64,000 bases of DNA from SZUA-547 sp963669265 (GCA_963669265.1 OY769916.1:1984001-2048000), one strand, 5' to 3'. Positions 37,043 through 46,514 are shown, counted from the stretch's first letter. The notes: generated from the sequence alone by a model not told the origin. Program-made: numbers and translations.

Positions 37043-37843
37043 ATGAGCTGGCTGCAGATCATCGTGCTGGCGCTGGTGCAGGGGATCACCGAGTTTCTGC
37101 CGGTCAGCTCCTCGGGCCATCTGGTGCTGACGCCGATGGCGATCGGCGAACCGGACCAGGGGCTGCTGATCGATGCGGCGACCCATGTCGGCACGCTCTG
37201 CGCCGTCGTGCTTTATTTCCGGCGGGATGTCGCAAAGGCGATCGTCGGGGGGCTGCATGTCGCCTCCGGCCGCCCCCGCACGCAGGAAGCGAAACTGGCC
37301 CTGCTGCTGGTTCTGGCCACAATCCCGGTGATGATCACGGGCGTGCTGCTGGTGGTCTTCGATTCGACCGCAGCGCTGCGCTCGGTCGAGGTGATCGGCT
37401 GGATGACGCTGATCTGGGGGTTGGTCCTCTACGCCGCCGACCGCTGGGGTCCAATGACGCGGCAAGCCGGGGACTGGAGCTGGCGCGACGCCGCCCTCAT
37501 GGGGCTGGCGCAAGCCATTGCGTTGATTCCGGGCGCCAGCCGGTCGGGGGTCACCATCACCGCCGCGCGCGCGTTGGGGTTCGCGCGGGTGGACGCCGCA
37601 AAGCTGGCGATGCTGATGTCGGTTCCGGCGATTCTGGCGGCAGGCACGGTCGCCGGGATCAAACTGGTGGAGGAGGACGCCGCCGTCGGCCTCGACGCCG
37701 CGCTCGCCGCCGGGCTTTCCTTCGTGGCGGCGCTGGTCAGCCTTGCGCTTCTGATGCGGATGCTGCGCGGCTGGTCGCTGACCCCGTTCGTCATCTACCG
37801 GATGATTTTGGGCGTCATCCTGCTGGCGATCGCCTACGGGTAA
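37043..37843 (+). CDS. uppP: Undecaprenyl-diphosphatase
   Basis: Integral membrane phosphatase recycling undecaprenyl pyrophosphate, the lipid carrier for peptidoglycan and other envelope polymers. The 266-residue, multi-helix protein has the two BacA/UppP signatures: QGITEFLPVSSSGHLVL (residues about 13-29) and PGASRSGVTITAAR (about 160-173), which carry the catalytic residues. Length is typical. It converges with the NDUFA9-like gene. Confidence 0.95.
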   Translation: MSWLQIIVLALVQGITEFLPVSSSGHLVLTPMAIGEPDQGLLIDAATHVGTLCAVVLYFRRDVAKAIVGGLHVASGRPRTQEAKLALLLVLATIPVMITGVLLVVFDSTAALRSVEVIGWMTLIWGLVLYAADRWGPMTRQAGDWSWRDAALMGLAQAIALIPGASRSGVTITAARALGFARVDAAKLAMLMSVPAILAAGTVAGIKLVEEDAAVGLDAALAAGLSFVAALVSLALLMRMLRGWSLTPFVIYRMILGVILLAIAYG

Positions 37844-37876
37844 ACCGGCTCGTCGCCCTGCGCCATCGTCGGCGCG

Positions 37877-38845
37877 TCAGACTTTCACGAGGCTGTCATA
37901 CTGACCTTCGGGCCGGAAGATATAGAGATAAGTGTCGATAATTGTCTCGGCCGCCGTTGGATCGATGCCCAGATCTGACAGCGTTTTGGCGCCCTCGCCG
38001 ACCACATTGTCGATCTTCAACGACTTCACCTGATCCACGGTCAGCATCGGAGCGATCCCCACCATCGTGGTCAGCTGCATGATATTGGCCTGTAGCGTCG
38101 CAAGGCCGAATGGCAGCGGCAGCACCAAGCGGCGCATCCGGGTCGCGCGCAGCATAAGCTTCATCAGATCGGCGAAACTGAGCGCCTGCGGCCCGCCCAG
38201 CTCATAGGTCGCACCCGCCTCCGCCTCTCCCATCGCCGCTTTTTCCGCCGCCGCAGCGACATCGTCGACATAGACCGGCTGAAACCGGCTCTTCGCGCCG
38301 ACCAGCGGCAGAACCGGCGAGAGTTTCGCCATCTTGGCGAAACGGTTGAAGAACTGGTCTTCGATTCCAAAGATGATCGAGGGCCGCAGGATCACCGCTT
38401 CGGGGAACGCCGCGCGCACGCCCGCTTCACCTTCCGCCTTCGAGCGCTGGTACGCCGACTCTGAGCCCGAATCCGCCCCAATGGCGGAGATATGCACGAA
38501 GCGCTGCGCGCCAGCCGCGGCGGCGGCCTTGGCCACCCGCGCCGGCCCGTCCGCCTGCACCGCGTCGAATTGCTGAGCGCCTACCTGATAGAGAATGCCG
38601 ACACAGTTGATCACCACCTCGGCGCCGTCCACCGCGCGGGCCACGGACGCGTCGTCGCGGATGTTGCACTGGACCGGCTCGACCTGACCGACATCGCCAT
38701 AGGGGCGCACGAATCCCGCCTCATAGGGGCGGCGCACGCCCACACGCACCCGCCATCCGCGCCGCGCCATCCGCTGGGCGATATAGCGGCCTACGAAGCC
38801 GGAGCCTCCGATGATTGTAACGAGGGGAGCGGAGGCGTCAGCCAT
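37877..38845 (-). CDS. Complex I NDUFA9-like NAD(P)-binding protein
   Basis: A 322-residue atypical SDR. The N-terminal VTIIGGSGFVGRYIAQRMAR carries the GxxGxxG loop, followed by VVINCVGILYQVGAQQFDAV, SAYQRSKAEGEAGVR and RPSIIFGIEDQFFNRFAKMA. Alphaproteobacterial relatives are homologous to the NDUFA9 subunit of mitochondrial complex I, which binds NADPH and supports assembly or quinone-site function. No nuo genes are nearby, so that role is inferred by homology only. Confidence 0.88.
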   Translation of the reverse strand: MADASAPLVTIIGGSGFVGRYIAQRMARRGWRVRVGVRRPYEAGFVRPYGDVGQVEPVQCNIRDDASVARAVDGAEVVINCVGILYQVGAQQFDAVQADGPARVAKAAAAAGAQRFVHISAIGADSGSESAYQRSKAEGEAGVRAAFPEAVILRPSIIFGIEDQFFNRFAKMAKLSPVLPLVGAKSRFQPVYVDDVAAAAEKAAMGEAEAGATYELGGPQALSFADLMKLMLRATRMRRLVLPLPFGLATLQANIMQLTTMVGIAPMLTVDQVKSLKIDNVVGEGAKTLSDLGIDPTAAETIIDTYLYIFRPEGQYDSLVKV

Positions 38846-39026
38846 GGCGAAATCTCCAGGTTCTTGCCCACGACCCGAATCTCAACGGGGCGCGGCGCCA
38901 ATAGGTCGTCTCCCGTCATAGGGCGCGAGGCCCCGTCTGCTCAAGCGCCTTGTGGTCGCTGGGACGCAATGGCGCCCGGAACCGCGGCGGCGACGGCGGC
39001 TGCGGGCCCATTCGCCCGGCTTCTGG

Positions 39027-39055
39027 TTGACAGCCGTCCGGGCCGGGTCTAAATG
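39027..39055 (+). promoter_or_regulatory. Promoter of tRNA-Leu
   Basis: A perfect -35 TTGACA (39027-39032), a 17-bp spacer and -10 TAAATG (39050-39055) lie 27 bp before the tRNA-Leu. The predicted transcript starts near 39062. Confidence 0.65.
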
Positions 39056-39082
39056 CCGGGTCCGCGCCCTTCGGGGCCGGAT

Positions 39083-39169
<87 letters not shown>

Positions 39170-39263
39170 ATCCAAACATTGCCGATTGAAATGGCGGTCG
39201 CTGGTTTCAGCGGACGCGGAACGCGCTATAGTTTAAAAAAGACGCGTGAAGCTGAGGGCGGGC

Positions 39264-39875
39264 ATGACAATTCACACTTATATCGGCGACTTGCCGGACG
39301 GGCTGGATCTGGGCCCGGTCGTGGCGATCGACACCGAGGCGATGGGCCTGAACCCGCATCGCGACCGCCTGTGTCTGGTGCAGTTGTCTTCGGGCGATGG
39401 CGACGCGCATCTGGTGCAGATCCCGCGGGGCGCGACCGAGGCGCCGAACCTCGTCGCCATGCTGACCAATCCGGATGTGCTGAAACTCTTTCATTTCGGC
39501 CGATTCGACATCGCTCTCCTGGCCCATGCGCTGGGGGCTGTGGCGCGGCCGGTCTATTGCACCAAGATCGCCTCGAAACTCGTCCGCACCTTCACCGACC
39601 GGCACGGATTGAAGAATCTGTGTCAGGAACTGATTGGCGTCGACATCTCGAAGCATCAGCAAAGCTCCGACTGGGGCGCCGATACGCTGACGAAAGCGCA
39701 GACGGAATACGCCGCGTCGGACGTGCTATATCTGCACCGTTTGAAGGACGCGCTGGATGCGATGCTGGCGCGCGAAGGCCGCACTGCAATGGCCGAGTCC
39801 TGTTTTCGCTTTCTGCCCGACCGAGCTTTGCTCGATATTGAAGGTTGGCCGGAGATCGACATTTTCGCGCATTGA
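39264..39875 (+). CDS. Ribonuclease D family 3'-5' exonuclease
   Basis: DEDD-type exoribonuclease of 203 residues from the ATG at 39264, with a GAGGG ribosome-binding site upstream; a GTG at 39246 adds six residues. Motifs are VVAIDTEAMGL (Exo I, D/E), KLFHFGRFDIALL (Exo II) and YAASDVLYLHRL (Exo III, YxxxD). There is no HRDC domain, so it is the short form common in alphaproteobacteria rather than full RNase D. Probable role in tRNA or small-RNA 3' processing. It heads the kdsD-lptCAB-rpoN block. Confidence 0.92.
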   Translation: MTIHTYIGDLPDGLDLGPVVAIDTEAMGLNPHRDRLCLVQLSSGDGDAHLVQIPRGATEAPNLVAMLTNPDVLKLFHFGRFDIALLAHALGAVARPVYCTKIASKLVRTFTDRHGLKNLCQELIGVDISKHQQSSDWGADTLTKAQTEYAASDVLYLHRLKDALDAMLAREGRTAMAESCFRFLPDRALLDIEGWPEIDIFAH

Positions 39876-39884
39876 GGAGCGCCG

Positions 39885-40892
39885 ATGACCACTGCCGATC
39901 CTAAACCATCGACCGCCGATCAGCGAGCCGAGGCCATGTCCACCGGGCGGCGCGTCCTCAAGATCGAGGCGGATGCGCTGGCGGGCTATTCGGAGACGCT
40001 GGCCGAGCCTTTCGCCGACGCGGTCGATGCGATCCTGAAGGTCACGGGCCGCGTCATCGTCTCGGGCATGGGCAAATCCGGCCATGTCGGACGCAAGATC
40101 GCGGCCACGCTCGCCTCAACGGGGACGCCGGCGAATTTCGTGCACCCGGCCGAGGCCAGCCACGGCGATCTGGGCATGCTGACGCGCAACGATCTCGCGC
40201 TGATGCTGTCGAATTCAGGCGAAACGCCCGAACTGGCCGACATGATCGGGCACACCCGCCGCTTCGGCATTCCGCTGATCGGCGTCGCCAGTAAACCGGA
40301 CTCGACGTTGCTGAAGGCCGCCGATATCGCGCTGGTGCTGCCCAAGGCGCCCGAAGCCTGCCATGTCGGCCTCGCCCCGACGACCTCCACCACTCTGACC
40401 ATCGCGCTGGGCGACGCGCTGGCGGTGGCGCTGATGGAGCGGCGCGACTTCACGCCGGAGCGGTTCCGTGAGTTTCATCCCGGCGGCAAGCTCGGCTCGG
40501 CGCTGCTGCAAGTCAGCGACCTGATGCATACCGGCGAAGACCTGCCGATCGTCGCCGAGGACACGCTGATGTCCGACGCGCTGCTCGAGATCACCAGCAA
40601 GGGCTTCGGCGTCGCCGCGGTGGTCGGCGCGGATGGCAGGGTCTCGGGCGTGATCACTGATGGCGATCTACGTCGGAACATGCAGGGCTTGCTGGACCGG
40701 CGCGCCGGCGATGTCGCGACGAAATCCCCGATCACGATCCGGCCCTCCGCCTTCGCGCAGGAGGCCGTCAGACGCATGCAGGAGCGCCAGATCACGGCGC
40801 TTTTCGTGGCGGAACGCGACGCGGCGGGACAACCGACACAGCCGATCGGATTACTGCATATCCACGACTGCCTGCGCGCCGGCGTGGTTTGA
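39885..40892 (+). CDS. kdsD: Arabinose-5-phosphate isomerase
   Basis: Converts ribulose-5-phosphate to arabinose-5-phosphate, the first committed step of KDO synthesis for lipopolysaccharide. The 335-residue KpsF/KdsD protein has an N-terminal SIS domain (VSGMGKSGHVGRKIAATLAS and VHPAEASHGDLGML) and two C-terminal CBS domains (about 205-330). It starts 9 bp after the RNase D stop and is followed by lptC after 10 bp, so the genes form one operon. Confidence 0.95.
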   Translation: MTTADPKPSTADQRAEAMSTGRRVLKIEADALAGYSETLAEPFADAVDAILKVTGRVIVSGMGKSGHVGRKIAATLASTGTPANFVHPAEASHGDLGMLTRNDLALMLSNSGETPELADMIGHTRRFGIPLIGVASKPDSTLLKAADIALVLPKAPEACHVGLAPTTSTTLTIALGDALAVALMERRDFTPERFREFHPGGKLGSALLQVSDLMHTGEDLPIVAEDTLMSDALLEITSKGFGVAAVVGADGRVSGVITDGDLRRNMQGLLDRRAGDVATKSPITIRPSAFAQEAVRRMQERQITALFVAERDAAGQPTQPIGLLHIHDCLRAGVV

Positions 40893-40902
40893 GAGGCCGA
40901 CC

Positions 40903-41607
40903 GTGGCGAGTTCCGAACGCGATGTCACCCCGATCGCCCGCACCGAAAGGAGCGGCGAGAACTACTCGCGCCGGGTTCGCAGGCTGAAGATTGCGCTGCC
41001 GGTGATCGCGGCCGTGACGATCGCGCTGATCTTCTTCGGCCCCAAGGAGAAAATCAGCGAGAACCTGGGCCTCAGCCCGGAGGATCGGGCGGCGCTGGGC
41101 GACGGCTTGCGCCTGATCACGCCCCGCTACACCGGTACGACGGAAGACGACGAACCTTACGTGCTGCGCGCCGTCTGGGCCCTGCCGGACGGACCGAATC
41201 CGAAAAAGATCGAGCTCGGCGAACTGGAGGGGGAGATCTCTTTGACCGATGGTCGGAATGTCACGCTGACCGCGGCGGAGGGGCTGTATCGGCCCCGCAC
41301 CCGCAAACTGAATCTGGCGGGCGGCGTCGCCATCGACAGCTCGGACGGCTATAGCATCCGAACGGAGGCCGCGATCCTCAACGGAACCAAGGATACGGTG
41401 GTCACTAAGACGCCGATCGAGGCCTGGGGGCCAAAAGGCCGGCTGGAGGCCGGATCGATGCGGGCCGAGCGGGATGAGAACGGCGACGACATTGTTTGGT
41501 TTGACGGCGGCGTCCGGGTGGTGTTTCGTCCCGATGCGACGGATGAAGCTGCGCCGGGGGGCGAAACCGGCTCTGAAGGGGCGAGCGAAGGGAAGCGACA
41601 GCCATGA
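40903..41607 (+). CDS. lptC: LPS export ABC transporter periplasmic protein LptC
   Basis: Single-pass inner-membrane protein that hands LPS from LptBFG to LptA. The GTG at 40903 with GAGAGG upstream gives 234 residues; an in-frame extension to 40660 overlaps kdsD and is rejected. A hydrophobic anchor (about 29-44, IALPVIAAVTIALIFF) is followed by beta-jellyroll repeats (LEGEISLTDGRNVTLTAAEG; NLAGGVAIDSSDGYSIRT). The tail is low complexity. Stop overlaps the lptA start as ATGA. Confidence 0.88.
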   Translation: MASSERDVTPIARTERSGENYSRRVRRLKIALPVIAAVTIALIFFGPKEKISENLGLSPEDRAALGDGLRLITPRYTGTTEDDEPYVLRAVWALPDGPNPKKIELGELEGEISLTDGRNVTLTAAEGLYRPRTRKLNLAGGVAIDSSDGYSIRTEAAILNGTKDTVVTKTPIEAWGPKGRLEAGSMRAERDENGDDIVWFDGGVRVVFRPDATDEAAPGGETGSEGASEGKRQP

Positions 41608-42176
41608 CGGCGAAGAGTATTTTGACGACCGCTCGCATCGGCGCCGGGCGCGCCGTGTTCGCGGCGCTCGCCTGCGCAGGGATGATGGTCGCGGCGGCCG
41701 ATCTAGCCATGGCCGCGGATTCGCCGTTTGGCGGACTGAAACACGATTCCAGCCAACCGATCGAGATCGTCTCCGACACCCTGGAGGTGCGTCAGGCTGA
41801 GCAGATCGCGATCTTCACCGGTTCGGTTGAAGCCAAACAGGGCGAACTGACGCTGACCGCCGATCAGTTGGACGTGTTTTTCGATCAGGACGCGGAGGGA
41901 GCGGAAGACAGCGAAACCGGCGCCATCCGCAAGGTCATCGCGGTCGGCTCCGTCTTTCTGGCGACCGCCAGCGAGACCGCGCAGGGCGAACGCGCCGAGT
42001 ACGATGTGGAGACGGGCAAGATCCGCATGACCGGCGGCGTGATCCTCAATCAGGGTGCCAACGCCATCAAGGGCGAGGTGCTCAACATCGATCTCAACAC
42101 CGGATTGGGGCGGATCGAAAGCACGGGCGGGGGGCGCGTGCAAAGCGTGTTCGCGCCGTCCAAAGAACAGAATTAG
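41604..42176 (+). CDS. lptA: LPS transport periplasmic protein LptA
   Basis: Periplasmic bridge protein of LPS transport, 190 residues. A signal peptide (about 1-35, with a hydrophobic core and a MAADS-like end) precedes the OstA/LptA jellyroll: IEIVSDTLEVRQAEQIAIFT, GELTLTADQLDVFFD, RAEYDVETGKIRMTGGV and GEVLNIDLNTG. Start overlaps the lptC stop, implying coupled translation. lptB follows after 41 bp. Confidence 0.92.
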   Translation: MTAKSILTTARIGAGRAVFAALACAGMMVAAADLAMAADSPFGGLKHDSSQPIEIVSDTLEVRQAEQIAIFTGSVEAKQGELTLTADQLDVFFDQDAEGAEDSETGAIRKVIAVGSVFLATASETAQGERAEYDVETGKIRMTGGVILNQGANAIKGEVLNIDLNTGLGRIESTGGGRVQSVFAPSKEQN

Positions 42177-42217
42177 GCGGCGAGACGCCGGGCGGAAATC
42201 AGGCCGGGAGGCGGGGC

Positions 42218-43012
42218 ATGCCCCAGAATGACGACGCAGAGGCGCTCGCCGAACCTGAGAGCGAGTCAACGCGCGGATCGCCGCCGCCCGACCACGGCCT
42301 CGTCGCCGAGCTGCTGGGAAAGAGCTTCAAGAAGCGCCCTGTCGCCCGCGATGTCAGTCTGCATCTCAATCGTGGCGAAGCCGTGGGGCTGCTGGGGCCG
42401 AACGGCGCCGGGAAGACCACATGCTTTTACATGATCACCGGCCTGATCCCGCCCGATTCCGGCCGGATCATCGTCGATGGCCGCGACGTGACGCAATTGC
42501 CCATGTATCGCCGCGCCAGACTCGGCATCGGCTATTTGCCGCAGGAAGCGTCGATCTTTCGCGGTCTGACGGTCGAAGAGAATATCCGCGCGGTTCTCGA
42601 GTTGGTGGAGGACGACGGCGCGACACGCGCGCGGGCGCTGGATGAACTGTTGGGCGAATTCTCCATCACCCATCTGCGGCGCTCCCCGGCCGTTGCGCTT
42701 TCGGGCGGCGAGCGCCGACGGGTCGAGATCGCGCGTTGTCTTGCCGCGCGCCCGGCCTATGTCCTCTTGGACGAACCCTTCGCCGGGGTGGATCCGATCG
42801 CGGTCGGAGACATCCGCGATCTTGTCGCACATCTGAAAGATCGCGGCATCGGAGTCTTGATTACCGACCATAATGTGCGGGAAACTCTGGGAATCATCGA
42901 TCGGGCCTATATCTTGCATGATGGGCAGGTATTGATGACAGGGGCGCCGGAAGACGTCGTCAAGGATGAGGCCGTGCGCAGGGTTTATCTGGGCGAGGGT
43001 TTCAAGATCTGA
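42218..43012 (+). CDS. lptB: LPS export ABC transporter ATP-binding protein LptB
   Basis: ATPase driving LPS extraction. The 264 residues have an N-terminal acidic extension of about 30, then Walker A GPNGAGKTTC, Q-loop YLPQEASIFRGL, signature LSGGERRR, Walker B YVLLDEPFAGVD and switch ITDHNVRE. All core ABC motifs are intact. It follows lptA and precedes rpoN, the conserved order in alphaproteobacteria and beyond. Confidence 0.95.
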   Translation: MPQNDDAEALAEPESESTRGSPPPDHGLVAELLGKSFKKRPVARDVSLHLNRGEAVGLLGPNGAGKTTCFYMITGLIPPDSGRIIVDGRDVTQLPMYRRARLGIGYLPQEASIFRGLTVEENIRAVLELVEDDGATRARALDELLGEFSITHLRRSPAVALSGGERRRVEIARCLAARPAYVLLDEPFAGVDPIAVGDIRDLVAHLKDRGIGVLITDHNVRETLGIIDRAYILHDGQVLMTGAPEDVVKDEAVRRVYLGEGFKI

Positions 43013-43135
43013 TCCGCTGACGATATTCGAACGCTCCCCGATTTGACCGCAACATGTCGGCGACGGAGCGTCCGCGCCGATCAGCATCGGGCCGCTTTAC
43101 GTGATCGGACGACTTGCAAATTTCGCGACGCGCGC

Positions 43136-44674
43136 ATGAGCATCGGACCACGTCTGGAGCTGCGGCAAAGCCAGCAATTGGTGATGACGCCGCAATTGCA
43201 GCAGGCGATCAAGCTGTTGCAATTGTCGAATCTGGAATTGTTGGAGCATGTCGCGGTCGAGACCGAAGGCAATCCGCTGCTGCGACTCTCCCAACCCGAC
43301 GTCGCGGCGCAGGGAAGAGAGGAGGGTCCGCCGGGCGACCCGCGCCCGGAAACGCCCGCTGAAACCGACTCCGCCACGGCGATCGCGGCGCAGGATCTGC
43401 GCAGCGCGGGCGACCAACTGGATGGCGGCCTCGAGAACGTTTACGCCGATGCGGACGCCGCCCCGCGGGGCGCGGCGGGGCTTGGCCCCGGCGGCTCTTT
43501 CTCAGGCGGCGTGGCGGGCGGACGCACGCGCTCTGGCGGCGGGATCGACGATCTGGACGGGCTCACCCTGGAGGCGCCCGAAGACACCTCGCTGGGAGAT
43601 CATTTGCGGCGTCAGGTCGACATGGCCGGCCTGCCGCAAAAGCGCGCGCTTCTGGCGCAATTGATGATCGGCGATCTCGACCCGGACGGATATCTGCGGG
43701 TTCCCCTGGAGGAGATCGCCGGGCGCTGTGGCGCGGCGCTGGCGGATGTGGAGTCGGCGCTGGCCGCGATTCAGGATTGCGAGCCGACCGGCGTCGGCGC
43801 GCGGGACCTTCCCGAATGCCTGGCGCTGCAATTGCGCGAGCTTGGGCGCTATGACCCGGCGATGGAGGCGCTGCTGGCCAATCTTGGCGCGCTGGCGCGC
43901 GGCGAGACGTCGGCGCTGGCGAAGACCTGCGGCGTCGACTTGGCGGACATGGCGGAGATGCAGGCCGAGATTCGCGCGCTGGAGCCGCGCCCTGGCCTCG
44001 CCTGGTCCGGCGATGCCGCCGCTCCGATCACCCCGGACATTTTCGCAAGGCGGGCCGCGGACGGGATCTGGACTGTCGAGCTGAACCCCGACACTTTGCC
44101 GCGCCTGCTGCTGGACCGTCGCTATATGGCGCAGATCGAAGCTGGCGCCGACGCGCCCGCGCAAGTCTGGCTGACCGAGCGCAAGCAACATGCGAGCTGG
44201 TTGATTCGAAGCCTCGACCAGCGCGCCAACACGATCATCAAAGTGGCCGGCGAGATTCTGAAGCAGCAGGACGATTTCTTCACCCAAGGCGTGTCCGCGC
44301 TCAAACCCCTGACGCTGAAGGCCGTTGCCGATGAGATTGGCATGCACGAATCGACCGTCAGCCGCGTGACGTCGAACAAGTACCTTTCCACCGAGCGCGG
44401 CGTTTTCGAGCTGAAATACTTCTTCACGGTCGCCATCGGCGCCACCGGCGGCGGCGACGCCCACTCCGCTGAGGCGATCCGCCATCGCATTCGCGCGCTG
44501 GTCGATGCGGAGGATCCGAAGAAGATCCTGTCCGATGATAAAATCGTCGGATTGCTCCGAAGCGACGGCGTAGATATTGCGCGAAGGACGGTGACGAAAT
44601 ATCGTGAGGCTATGCGTATCCCCTCCTCCGTCCAACGTCGCAGGACGAAACGCGCACTGATGGATCAGCGGTGA
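43136..44674 (+). CDS. rpoN: RNA polymerase sigma-54 factor
   Basis: Alternative sigma factor for -24/-12 promoters that need AAA+ activators. From the ATG at 43136 it has 512 residues. Region I is glutamine-rich (QSQQLVMTPQLQQAIKLLQL, about 11-30), and a Gly/Asp-rich linker follows. The core-binding region contains LGDHLRRQ and FDP-like DLDPDGYL. The HTH is LKAVADEIGMHESTVSRVTS, and the RpoN box ARRTVTKYRE is near 482-491. Matching promoters occur in this window before glnK and the TAXI operon, and DctD here is a partner activator. Confidence 0.96.
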   Translation: MSIGPRLELRQSQQLVMTPQLQQAIKLLQLSNLELLEHVAVETEGNPLLRLSQPDVAAQGREEGPPGDPRPETPAETDSATAIAAQDLRSAGDQLDGGLENVYADADAAPRGAAGLGPGGSFSGGVAGGRTRSGGGIDDLDGLTLEAPEDTSLGDHLRRQVDMAGLPQKRALLAQLMIGDLDPDGYLRVPLEEIAGRCGAALADVESALAAIQDCEPTGVGARDLPECLALQLRELGRYDPAMEALLANLGALARGETSALAKTCGVDLADMAEMQAEIRALEPRPGLAWSGDAAAPITPDIFARRAADGIWTVELNPDTLPRLLLDRRYMAQIEAGADAPAQVWLTERKQHASWLIRSLDQRANTIIKVAGEILKQQDDFFTQGVSALKPLTLKAVADEIGMHESTVSRVTSNKYLSTERGVFELKYFFTVAIGATGGGDAHSAEAIRHRIRALVDAEDPKKILSDDKIVGLLRSDGVDIARRTVTKYREAMRIPSSVQRRRTKRALMDQR

Positions 44675-44730
44675 GAGTCGCCGCCATATCCCCCCATCAA
44701 ACGCGGGTGAAAACTTGCATTCGCCGCGAG

Positions 44731-44759
44731 TTGACAGGCTTCGCCCGCCTTAATAGGTT
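44731..44759 (+). promoter_or_regulatory. Possible promoter of hpf
   Basis: TTGACA at 44731-44736 and TAGGTT at 44754-44759 are 17 bp apart, 76 bp upstream of hpf. The -35 is perfect and the -10 weak (3 of 6). Confidence 0.4.
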
Positions 44760-44835
44760 CCGCGCGCTCCTCAGTGGGGGCGTACCATCGCATCCTGCGG
44801 CGGCGCTGCGCGCGAACCGGAAGGACTGCTAAAAT

Positions 44836-45414
44836 ATGCGAATTCAGGTTAACGGAAAACATATTGATATCGGCGACGCGTTGCGGAGCCATGTCGAGGA
44901 CACGATCGACGCGGCGGTTCGCAAATACAGCGATCGCCCGGTCGAGGCTGTCATCACCTTCTCCAGAGAGGGACACGGTTTCCGTTGCGACTCGTCCGTA
45001 CATCTGTCGACCGGGCTGACCGCCAAGGCCAGCAGCCAGGCGAGCGAGATCTACGCCTGTTTCGACGCCGGCGTAGAGCGGATCGAAAAACAGCTTCGCC
45101 GGTACAAACGGCGCCTGAAAGACCACCACAAGACGCGGCCGGAGCCGATCGAGGCGTACTCGGCCCCGGCTTACGTCCTCGCATCCTCGGAAACCGAGGA
45201 GGAAGAACCCGAGAGCCTCCAGCCCATCGTGATCGCCGAAATGACCACTGACATCAAATCCCTGTCGGTCGGCGAGGCGGTCATGCAGATGGAGTTCGAT
45301 GATTCGCCGTTTCTGATGTTTCAGAACGAGTCCCACGGGGGCCTGAACGTCGTGTTCCGACGCGATGACGGCAATATCGGCTGGATTGATCCTACAAATC
45401 TCGCCGCGTCGTAG
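44836..45414 (+). CDS. hpf: Ribosome hibernation promoting factor, long form
   Basis: Binds the 30S decoding region and drives 100S ribosome dimers in starvation. The 192-residue long form has the N-terminal RaiA/YfiA domain (MRIQVNGKHIDIGDALRSHV, then TAKASSQASEIYACFDAGVE and RRLKDHHKTR). A variable linker and the C-terminal dimerisation domain (SLSVGEAVMQMEFDDSPFLM; NVVFRRDDGNIGWIDP) follow. Position between rpoN and ptsN is conserved. Confidence 0.94.
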   Translation: MRIQVNGKHIDIGDALRSHVEDTIDAAVRKYSDRPVEAVITFSREGHGFRCDSSVHLSTGLTAKASSQASEIYACFDAGVERIEKQLRRYKRRLKDHHKTRPEPIEAYSAPAYVLASSETEEEEPESLQPIVIAEMTTDIKSLSVGEAVMQMEFDDSPFLMFQNESHGGLNVVFRRDDGNIGWIDPTNLAAS

Positions 45415-45460
45415 CACAGACCTGACGCGCGCGTCCCAGTATGGGAAGAATTGAGCCTCT

Positions 45461-45925
45461 ATGGAGTTAACCGAACTATTGTCGCCGGAGGCGATCGCGC
45501 CGAACTTGCGCACCTCCAGCAAGAAGCATCTGCTTCAGGAACTGGCGAACCGCGCCAGCGACCTCTATGGGCTTGAAGCGCGCAGCGTGTTCGAGGCGTT
45601 GCTGGAGCGTGAGCGGCTGGGTCCCACCGGCATGGGCAAGGGCGTCGCGATCCCTCATGCCCGCCTGACGGAACTGACGGAAATCCACGGCATGTTCGCG
45701 CGTCTCGAAAAAAGCGTGAACTTCGATTCGATGGATGGCGAGCCGACCGATCTGGTCTTCATGATCCTCGCGCCTGAAAACGCCGGCGCGGCGCATCTGA
45801 AAGCCCTGGCGCGGGTGTCCCGCACTTTGCGCGACGCGTCGGTCTGCGCCAAGTTGCGCGCCTCCGCCGACGAGTCGTCGATTTTTGCGATATTGACGGA
45901 TTCCGCGCCATCGCGGGCCGCCTGA
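45461..45925 (+). CDS. ptsN: PTS IIA-like nitrogen-regulatory protein PtsN
   Basis: EIIA(Ntr) of the regulatory phosphotransferase chain, which links nitrogen and carbon status to potassium uptake and other targets. The 154 residues match the family; the phosphorylated histidine is His66 in KGVAIPHARL. It is the last gene of the rpoN-hpf-ptsN run and is followed by a hairpin terminator. Confidence 0.93.
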   Translation: MELTELLSPEAIAPNLRTSSKKHLLQELANRASDLYGLEARSVFEALLERERLGPTGMGKGVAIPHARLTELTEIHGMFARLEKSVNFDSMDGEPTDLVFMILAPENAGAAHLKALARVSRTLRDASVCAKLRASADESSIFAILTDSAPSRAA

Positions 45926-45964
45926 CCACAATACCCAGAGTTTCAGAGACTTCTAGAATCGAAG

Positions 45965-45996
45965 ACGCCGCCCCCTTCTCAGGGAGCGGCGTTATT
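45965..45996 (+). terminator. Rho-independent terminator after ptsN
   Basis: ACGCCGC (45965-45971) pairs with GCGGCGT (45986-45992) and an inner CCC/GGG extends the stem; TTATT follows. It lies between ptsN and the oppositely read 61-codon gene and could serve both. Confidence 0.65.
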
Positions 45997-46000
45997 CGAT

Positions 46001-46186
46001 TCAGGCGATGTTCGCCGGTTCGGGCCACAATTTGCGGGCCTCGCGTTCTATTCGCGCCGCCAACTCACGCCCCTCTTTGTAAGATCCGATCAGAACGGAC
46101 GCTCCGGTCAAGGAATCGGAGATTGCAATGGAGCTCAACACCGGGTTGGGATCGCTGATAACTTCGCACTCAAGAGTCTGGCTCAT
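46001..46186 (-). CDS. Small hypothetical protein, 61 aa
   Basis: From the ATG at 46186 (GAAGGTG purine stretch upstream) a 61-residue soluble protein is encoded: it begins MSQTLECEVISDPNPVLSSI and ends with EGRELAARIEREARKLWPEP. The longer reading from 46420 runs through poorly coding sequence. No known domain. The amphipathic C-terminal helix and clean ribosome-binding site support it being a real gene. Confidence 0.6.
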   Translation of the reverse strand: MSQTLECEVISDPNPVLSSIAISDSLTGASVLIGSYKEGRELAARIEREARKLWPEPANIA

Positions 46187-46386
46187 TTCAACACCTTCAC
46201 TAAGCAACAGGGTGACGCGACATATTCGCGAAGGAACCGCCGACCGTACGCCGGCGGCCCATCTCGGTACAGGTGGCGCGTACTCACGCGGGCGCCGTGA
46301 CGCGAAACACCCCCTTGGCCGGATAACCAACACCATCCGGCAAATTGGCCTCGCCTGAATTGTCAGGCCCTCAGCCGCCACACCGT

Positions 46387-46406
46387 TGAAAGTCGGGGGA
46401 CTTTCA
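46387..46406. other. Perfect hairpin TGAAAGTC-GGGG-GACTTTCA
   Basis: Eight-bp perfect arms with a four-base loop. No T-run follows on either strand, so it is not a standard terminator. It might be an operator or an RNA element 200 bp upstream of the 61-aa gene. Confidence 0.45.
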
Positions 46407-46514
46407 GGGACAACCGCCATTCATCTGGCGTTCATCTCCAGAAGAAATTGCCATTCATTCGGGTAAATTCAGCCCTCGGGATTCCAAGAACTATATCTCA
46501 TAGTGAATAGGTTC

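Noticed and set aside
40660..40902. Longer LptC beginning inside kdsD
   Set aside because: Overlaps kdsD by over 200 bp; the GTG at 40903 has a good ribosome-binding site and gives normal LptC length.
46187..46420. N-terminal extension of the 61-aa protein to 139 aa
   Set aside because: The added sequence runs through hairpin-rich, non-coding-looking DNA; the ATG at 46186 has its own ribosome-binding site.
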